NCBI RefSeq assembly: GCF_028476545.1
Contig: NW_026731787.1
Span: forward strand, 79,501-143,500
Direction: 5' to 3'
Source: Physella acuta
Lineage: Eukaryota; Mollusca; Gastropoda; Physidae
DNA length: 64,000 bases
How positions within the stretch are numbered: the first letter of the stretch is position 1; each line of letters begins with the position of its first letter. Positions 56,948-64,000 of this stretch are shown piece by piece. Below the pieces are notes generated by a model that worked only from the letters and a program-made list of their open reading frames with translations, ran no database searches and was not told the origin of the DNA. The translations under genes were made by a program, and so were the position numbers.

Positions 56948-57822
56948 TAATTACACTACAATTTTATTTTTTAAATGGTATTTGTAAAGAGGCCTTCTAT
57001 CAGGTTTGAAGCAAAGAGCGTAAAACTTCAATAGTCTTAAATTTCCTCTAGTTACTAGGGTGTCTAGCTACTGTTTGGTTTATAAATTAGGGGACTACAA
57101 AGTTTCTTTCATTTGTGTTCATGTGATAAGCTGTCATTGCTGGTGTATAGTCGGCAGTGATCGCTAACTCAGACATCAACAAACTGCAGCTAAAAAGCCT
57201 GTAGACATCAACAACCTACGGCTATAAAAAGTCTGTACCTGTCAACAACCTGCAGTTATAAACAGTCTGTATACAACAACAACCCGCAGTTATAAACAGC
57301 CTGTAGACATCAACAACTTGCCCTGATGTGAAGCCTTAAGTTATTTACGCCCTAAAGTTGTAAAGATGTTCCTACCTGGGTCGATTAGTTCAATTGTAAT
57401 GGAAAACATTTAATGAGTGTGTCAGATGGCATCGTCATACAATCACATCGATTAGCCCCGGGGAATCCTGGCACATGCCACCCAGCCCGCCCCACGAATA
57501 ACCTGTGAACCAGCGGCTATTTGCACGGCTACAACCGGCGGTGTTTAAAACCAGTTCAAGGATCGGGAGTTTAGGGGTTTCGATGACGATAAAAGTTTAA
57601 TTGAATTAGATATGAGTCTTTTGTGGGATTTCTAAATCAAATAACAATTCTGAGCAGGGAGAGATCAGCTTAAGCAGAAATTGTGGATCATTTATTTTGT
57701 ATAATAAAATATCATGCAGAAATTAAATATTTAATGATGTATTCAAACAAACTACAGGAAACTAGAATAATTGAAGACACCGTTGATAGAAAACTGAATG
57801 CAGTTGTTTTATTGTGACATTT
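56948..57822. repeat. AT-rich stretch with a ~35-bp, 4-copy tandem repeat (57171-57323)
   Basis: Units of CTGTAGACATCAACAACCT plus GCAGTTATAAACAG. The rest is unremarkable, with a GC-richer patch at 57455-57560 that shows no open frame of interest. Confidence 0.65.
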
Positions 57823-57824
57823 GA

Positions 57825-58080
57825 ATGGATGGTACAACTGGCTCAATGATTGGCCTTTATTAATCTACCCGGTATATCAGAGGTAGAGAGATGGATGGTA
57901 CAACCGACTTAATGATCGGCCTTTATTAATCTACCCGGTATATCAGAGGTAGAGTGATGGATGGTACAACCGACTTAATGATCGGCCTTTATTAATCTAC
58001 CCGGTATATCAGAGGTAGAGAGGTGGATGGTCAACAGACTGAATGGTCGGCCTTTATTAATCTCCAAGGTCTATCAGAAG
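57825..58080. repeat. Tandem repeat, 66-bp unit, about 4 copies
   Basis: ATGGATGGTACAAC starts at 57825, 57891 and 57957, with a diverged start near 58022. Each unit contains GGCCTTTATTAATCTACCCG and GTATATCAGAGGTAGAG. Confidence 0.92.
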
Positions 58081-59232
58081 TACCTAAAAGAGGCGAAAAG
58101 ACTTAATAAATCTGTGTACCTAATCCAAGGAGCCAAGTATCCCTGAGATAAGACACGTCCGTTTATTTTTGCTTATGTGTATTGAGTGTGTGTATGCGCT
58201 TGACTGCCACATATACACCATAATGACATCCATGTCTCATGCATATTTAACAACGTCATCGAGCAGCTATGCTGTTCTTCCACCCAAGACACTAAACCAC
58301 TGAACCATATCTGATTTCTAATCAACCGTAACGGCATCATCCTGCTTGACAATGTCAAGGCAAGCCTAGCTTAAGGCTAATAATTTTCCAGTGCTGACTA
58401 GCCAACCACGCCCGTTTCTAGCTAATTAATTTAACCTCACCATCTCACCTGCTGAGCATACTGGCCTGTAGATGTTCAATATTTTATCTCATTAACTCCA
58501 TTTTTCAAGAATATTTTAAATGCCATCATTTCGTTACAACCTAGATATCACAAGGCTATCTCTACAATCTAACGATGGGTCAAATTAAATGTCATCAATG
58601 ACATCCAACATATCCGCGTGATCTTGGCATTGAACTTGACACTACATGATGCTGTTGAAAGAAAAGATTTATAATATTCCACTTAATTATATAGCATAAG
58701 TCCTGTTAAAACAGGTCATGAAATTTGGTAAAAAGATGATACCACCAAAGAGTGAGATTAATCGTGTTTAAAAAATGTAATCTCATTGTTTTTGACAACG
58801 TGGTGTTACACTTTATGAAAAGTGGGATGTGACAATTGTAAAAAAGTGGGATGTGACAATTGTAAAAAAGTGGGATGTGACAATTGTAAAAAACTGGGAT
58901 GTGACATGTGTTGCATAAACATCTCCTTGTGACACATCGCCCTCGGCCTCTCAGCTAAATTTTCTACTCAGCTAAACTTGCCACTATCATTACCACAGAT
59001 ATCTGGCGTTAAGGATTGGGTCGATGTGGGCAAACGACCTTACCAGTGCATGGCCTCGCACCAAGGATGTGCACAATTTTGATTGAATGAAAATCATTAA
59101 TGCGTTCAAGAAGATTTTTGCTAACCTTAAATACTAATGAGAGAAAGGTGCATAATAACTGTACCTGTTCACCCCTATCATTGATTTGTTTGCCTGTTTT
59201 AGGTGACAGCTTGTTACGAAATCTTATGGAAG

Positions 59233-59233
<1 letters not shown>
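58081..59233. other. Non-coding stretch with a small tandem repeat (58816-58904)
   Basis: Four ~24-bp units AAAGTGGGATGTGACAATTG. The 61-codon minus frame at 58173-58358 has no motif. No gene is supported. Confidence 0.5.

Positions 59234-59311
<78 letters not shown>
59234..59311. repeat. (TA)n microsatellite
   Basis: About 76 bp of uninterrupted TA dinucleotides. Confidence 0.97.
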
Positions 59312-59314
<3 letters not shown>

Positions 59315-59385
59315 CTATAGCCTTTTCTTAAGAGAAAATATCTCCAAAAATCATTGTGTTACCGCCAAACTTACTTTCTCCTTGA

Positions 59386-59604
59386 CAGTGTTTCTTCCAG
59401 ACTTTTTTCTCCGGGGGGGGGGGGCACTTGAAATTTTCGGGGGGCGGTAAACTTTCTTCGGGGGGGGGCGGACACTGTTAAAAGTATATATTTTCTATAT
59501 AAATTATATAAATTTCATTTCGTTCGGGGGGGCGGTAAAAAAAATTCGGGGGGGCTTCGCCCCCCCCCCCCCCCCCCCCGAAGAGATGCCTGGAAGAAAC
59601 TCTG
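59386..59604. mobile_element. hAT-type MITE with poly-G/poly-C interior
   Basis: Ends CAGTGTTTCTTCCAG and CTGGAAGAAACTCTG are inverted repeats (14 of 15 match). Exact 8-bp target duplications CTCCTTGA lie at 59378-59385 and 59605-59612. The interior has G runs, GGGGCGGTAAA twice, an AT-rich middle and the palindromic GGGGCTTCGCCCC. The reverse-complement motifs at 9.36-10.11 kb belong to the same family. Confidence 0.88.
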
Positions 59605-59612
59605 CTCCTTGA

Positions 59613-60621
59613 TTAATACCCACACTATTATATTTATCACAGTTGTCAATATTCAACATTGACAAACCCATCTCACTTCCGTTTATGACACGTTTTTAAT
59701 CGATCTCACATAAGCCTGGTCGATTATTTCGTATGTCTAGACTGACCAGTATCAAATGTACTAATACTCATGTACTAATCCGTCAAGTCCATTGTCAAAA
59801 CCATTTGTCAAAAACCTCAAGAATGTTCATAGTTTTTTTATCTATTTCCGAAATGATATCTTCATAAAGTACAAGAAAAAGTACTTAATTAAATAAATTA
59901 AATAATTGTGTATATACTTGCATATGCTTTGCATATAATTGCCAGGCAGGCAAATAACTTGTATACAACGATGGCAACAGCCAGACTGTATAAAACTGTA
60001 TAAAACATTATTTTATATAAAGCAGCTGTCCAATAAAACAGCTAAACTTAACAGGGCTGACCAATAAAGCATCTACACTTAGCAGGGCTGTCCAATAAAG
60101 CAGCTAAACAGGGCTGTCCTCTACACGTCACACCCCCCTCCCAGCCCCCCCCCCCCCCCCCCACCCCCACCATGTTTACCAGACGATGTCTTTTTGACGA
60201 GCTCAAACAAGCTCCACATACTACGTCATCGCGACCCAACCCGGAAGTAAACAGATGTTTCCGTTAATGGTTCCATCTCTAACCAGATGTCAGTGTCACA
60301 TGTTGAAGATGACAACTGACATTATGTATCGAGGGTTGTTCTATCTTCTCTCTGCGAAGTCGAGATCGTGTAATATTACCTCTAGCATATCGATTGGTTT
60401 TTCTAGCACAATGATAGCGTATTGTTGGAATATAAGTTAACCTATGCGTCCAGCATCTAGCTTTTTATTGTATAAAATCTCTCCCAAAACACAACAGACA
60501 ATATAATGTGTGTCGCATATATGAGAAGCATATGTGTTAGAGTTTGGTGTTTTAGTGTGTGTGTCAGAGAGAGGGGTTGTTTGATGTATTTATAGGATGC
60601 ATTTTATGTTTAAATAGATGG
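59613..60621. repeat. AT-rich stretch with a ~37-bp repeat (60022-60120) and poly-C
   Basis: Three units with GGGCTGTCCAATAAAGCAGC, then a C-rich tract (60128-60172). Short frames (60048-60239 minus, 60255-60440 plus) carry no recognisable motif. Confidence 0.6.

Positions 60622-60713
<92 letters not shown>
60622..60713. repeat. (TA)n microsatellite next to a transposon end
   Basis: About 90 bp of TA dinucleotides ending 18 bp before the left end of the hAT-type element. Confidence 0.97.
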
Positions 60714-60715
<2 letters not shown>

Positions 60716-61589
60716 ATTTATATATTTTATGCAGGGGCGGAACTACAGTGCCATCAGACCCCACAATGCGGGGGGCCCAGGCCGTTTAGGGGCCCACAGC
60801 CGACCGTAATAAATTTGTTTATAGTTAAAAAAATAATTTTCTTGTAAAAAAAACTAACAGATCTACTACAGTAGTGATGTTCTACAGTAGCTAACACACG
60901 CTGTTTCGTAAAAGAAAATATATATATATATATACATGAATTGTAGTGTGAAAGATAGGCAAACGTTCAAACCACTTCCATGACTTATTTCCCTTGTTTA
61001 AATAGCCAAATATGTGTGCTCTTAAGAACCTTTTAATAGATTTGCACTAAACAAATTAAAAAGCAATTACTTCTCTTAATTATTATTATGTTTACAAAAT
61101 ACATAATAAAGAATGACATAGTATAAAAAGTAAAAGTATTTAAAACTAATATAAATTAAAAATAACATAACAATAAACATAAGGTGAGAAACCATTACAC
61201 ATACAAAGCTTTCATGCTTCATATTCTTTTGACCGACTTGAAATTAGGAAGCACTATGTCAGACATTAAAACAGAGAAATCCAAAGCAGATATTTATATA
61301 TCGACTATATGGCAAATTAGGAATAAAGTCAGATATTTTTTTCACAAAATACACGGACATCGAGTTAAAAGAAATATTTCAAGCAAAGCTAAGACATAGA
61401 CTGGGAACTCTCACTTAACTGAGAAAAAAAGAAATATACAGGAAAGAAATAAATAAAGTATTAATTTTAATTTAGACAGTCTCAAGCCAAACATCACTCG
61501 ATCAGCCCCCAAGTAAATTAACATTAGAACAGTCTTCTGTTTCCCGGGTTTTAAAATGCACAACCTGAATGGTAGAAAGAGATACCCAC

Positions 61590-61650
61590 CTCCACCCCCC
61601 CCCCCAACACACACACACACTTCCCCCCTCCCCCCCCCCCCCCCCCCACT
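61590..61650. repeat. C-rich / (CA)n tract
   Basis: CCCCCCCCCAACACACACACACAC followed by C runs, shown here only as a composition class. Gly/Pro-rich frames on both strands are artefacts of this tract. Confidence 0.85.
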
Positions 61651-62349
61651 CAACCGGACTGGCGGATATTTCAAGGTAACGTGCCCTCATTGCCAAGGGT
61701 CAATTTTATGTCATGGAAAGTTTTGGAATGATAGATCAGTATGTGTACTACAGAGACACTTCTCCCACGGTCGTTTCTATTTCTGTCCATGGGTGGCTAC
61801 AGTGTGAACTTTTGACCCCGCAGCACACTAAACTAAGCAGTCAAGAGAAACCTAGTTTGCACACCTTATTTTAATCTAGTTCTTATGCCATTTTATTTTT
61901 TCCCTTTGATTATTATATATGCAATTGATGTTCATTGTTCATGTCTTTGATGCTGTGTAAAATCTATCAAATATATTATTACTGATTTAAATGTTTAAAA
62001 CAATTGAATTAATAAAAAAAAATTTTAAAAAAATCTACCCCCTCCTCTCTCCCCCTCTATCCACTTTACCCTCAGACATGATAACCCCACAATCCCTTTA
62101 ACTGTTCCAACGACCCCACCACCCACCGCAACATCAATATCCAGAACTTATTTAAAGTTCTAAATCTTACCTCTTCCCCTCATCTTTCACACAGCAACCT
62201 TTTGAAAACTCAATGCGACCACTACAACACCCTTTCAACTAGTCAACTTAAGTTGTTTCCCTACATAGAAAATGCTTCACTGTCCCATTGACCCTCTCTG
62301 AAAAATTTCCTTTCCTCTCCCCACCCAGACTTCTGACACTTTCATTTGA

Positions 62350-62707
62350 CCTTCACCCCTTTTACTGTCATCCTTTGCAATTTTTTATAATCAAATACAT
62401 GAAATCATGTAAATATTCATTATGTACATTTGCAAAACCTTTCGTTTTCATTTGGTGTTGAAAATTATGTTAAAAAAATTGATGTTGATGTACTTGTTTT
62501 AATTGCAAATAAAAGTATTAAATTAAAAAAAAAAAATAAATAAATGCAGCTATCCAACAAGCTTTTTAAAATTCGATGTATCTTTTGTATTCATTTACAT
62601 ATTTCGCTATTTATTTACTATACTCTTGTAAGTATCCACCCAAACGGCGTGGAATGTTACTGTATTTGTTTTAAATTGGAAAATAAAGGTATTAAAAAAA
62701 AAAAAAA
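62350..62707 (+). mobile_element. Two successive poly-A-ended 3' tails (LINE- or SINE-like)
   Basis: AATTGCAAATAAAAGTATTA followed by A-run (to about 62543), and AAATTGGAAAATAAAGGTAT followed by A-run (to 62707). Each has an AATAAA-type signal just before the A tract. This is the look of retroposed 3' ends, but no coding part is present and the family cannot be named. Confidence 0.45.
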
Positions 62708-63025
62708 TAGCACTCACACAACGAAAAAAAATCCCTTGAATCATCATTTAATTACACATTTGCATTTTCAGTTTCAGGTTGGTTTTTAATTTTTATTTTT
62801 TCTTTATATTTAGACGTTTTGTATTAGATCTATGTATAAGTAAACCATCTTAAATGAATGAAAGCAGGCTACCAGTAAGAAAGAAATATTACTATCGTAC
62901 ATCTGTATCAGTCCTCACAAGCCGATGATGAAAACTGTAATACTAAAGCGAACACACAACTGACGCTATAAATTACGTGTCTGAGGCAAAAAAAAAAAAA
63001 AAAAAAAAAAATAGCACTCACACAA
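62708..63025 (+). mobile_element. Poly-A retroposed insert (~290 bp) with 14-bp target duplication
   Basis: TAGCACTCACACAA occurs at 62708-62721 and 63012-63025. Between them is a unit that ends in a run of over 20 A (about 62990-63011). The inserted sequence contains the dispersed repeat found at 17800-17910. It landed at the end of the poly-A tail of the previous element. No B box is evident, so it is either a 5'-truncated LINE tail or a retroposed transcript. Confidence 0.65.
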
Positions 63026-63137
63026 ATAATGTGTTGATGTAACATGTTTTAATTAAAAATAAAAACTAAGACTAAGAATTTATAATTTTTTTCAAAACTC
63101 GACCAAGCCCGTTTTGAGTATTCTATGTTCGTATTTT

Positions 63138-63301
<164 letters not shown>

Positions 63302-63429
63302 GACCCACATTTTTTTTGCGGGGTGGCCCTTTTTTTCTAGTTCCGCCACTGATTTTATGTATATTTTATTTAATATATGTGCGAGTTCAGGGTGCAATTG
63401 ATTTTGTAAACAAGTAATATTATATGTGC

Positions 63430-63660
63430 GTATATTAAATTTGTTAATGTAATATAGGTGTGTGTAATTGATGTATCGACAGTTGTTTTAGGTTAAATGT
63501 GAGTGGTTGATGTAATATGTGTGTAAGTAAGGAGAGCATATAATGAGTACATGAGTACTTAATGTAATACATGTGTAAATAGCTAGTGCAATTTGTACGT
63601 GAATGAATAATGTAATACATGTGTAAGAAGCTGATGTAATGTATGTAAGCTCAGAGACTG
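63430..63660. repeat. Degenerate tandem repeat, ~28-bp unit
   Basis: Repeated GATGTAATATGTGTGTAAGT / AATGTAATACATGTGTAA-like units, strongly diverged. Confidence 0.65.
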
Positions 63661-63743
63661 TCAGTTCCATTAGTCCTGACTGAGAGAGAAATCAAGAGCC
63701 GCCTCCTCTGGTGATGCCCAGGTGATCCTTAGCACGTGTCATC

Positions 63744-64000
63744 GCCACGTTAGCATATCAATACACCCCCACCCCCATTGGGTAACTTATCAATACTTAC
63801 CCCCACCTCCATTGGATCAGCCTATCAATACTCACCCCCACCCCACCCCCATTGGGTCAGCCTATCAATACTCACCTAACCCCACCCCAATAGTGTCAGC
63901 CTATCAATACTCACCCCCACCCCACCCCCATTGGGTCAGCCTATCAATACTCACCTAACCCCACCCCAATAGTGTCAGCCTATCAATACTCACCCCCACC
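63744..64000. repeat. Minisatellite, ~40-bp unit, continues past the window edge
   Basis: Units of CAGCCTATCAATACTCACC plus CCCACCCCA(C/A)CCCCATTGGGT. Some carry TAACCCCACCCCAATAGTGT. At least six copies are visible, and the last is cut by the window end. The Pro/His-rich plus frame is repeat translation. Confidence 0.92.

Overview
This window is metazoan nuclear DNA, most likely from a mollusc and probably a gastropod. That assignment is an inference. It rests on AT-rich, intron-like sequence without dense genes, one exon-like open frame with splice signals, tRNA-derived SINEs with CGGCGTGGTCGA-type heads, hAT-type elements carrying G/C tracts around GGGGCTTCGCCCC, and very many minisatellites. 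I see no bacterial operons, rRNA, CRISPR array, canonical tRNA gene, or recognisable retroviral or LTR-type element.

The window is essentially a repeat-dominated gene desert. The main tandem arrays lie at 1.01-1.38, 1.84-2.30, 4.73-5.5, 17.93-19.79 (42/37/35-bp units), 20.28-22.27 (59/64 bp), 24.33-24.91 (82 bp), 30.39-36.86 (26/32 bp, about 6.5 kb), 39.87-40.53 (36 bp), 44.19-45.14 (13 bp), 46.92-47.42 (15 bp), 50.98-53.81 (36/33 bp) and 63.74 kb to the right edge (about 40 bp). Six long (TA)n tracts are also present. Almost all long open frames are read-through of these arrays and not genes.

Several DNA transposons can be delimited by exact target-site duplications. A 1,487-bp Mutator-like element at 5762-7248 has long inverted repeats that are themselves made of 14-bp subrepeats, and it holds a decayed FLYWCH-like reading frame. 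A 2.6-kb hAT-type element lies at 60732-63351. Three short hAT-type MITEs lie at 12418-12782, 13523-13775 and 59386-59604. Three same-direction copies of a 650-nt element with hairpins at both ends lie at 54.15-56.95 kb. One of them contains a 172-bp insert between 32-bp direct repeats. About ten SINE copies or fragments are scattered on both strands.

The best candidate host gene is a first coding exon at 45558-45974 (+). It encodes the N-terminus of a type II single-pass membrane protein with a furin-type RSKR site. No further exon can be assigned in the window. Possible cis-regulatory islands include a 13.05-13.34 kb segment with three exact CTAAAAATAG (MEF2-type) sites, CRE-like motifs and a TATA box. 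All family assignments are by eye, and no database search was run.
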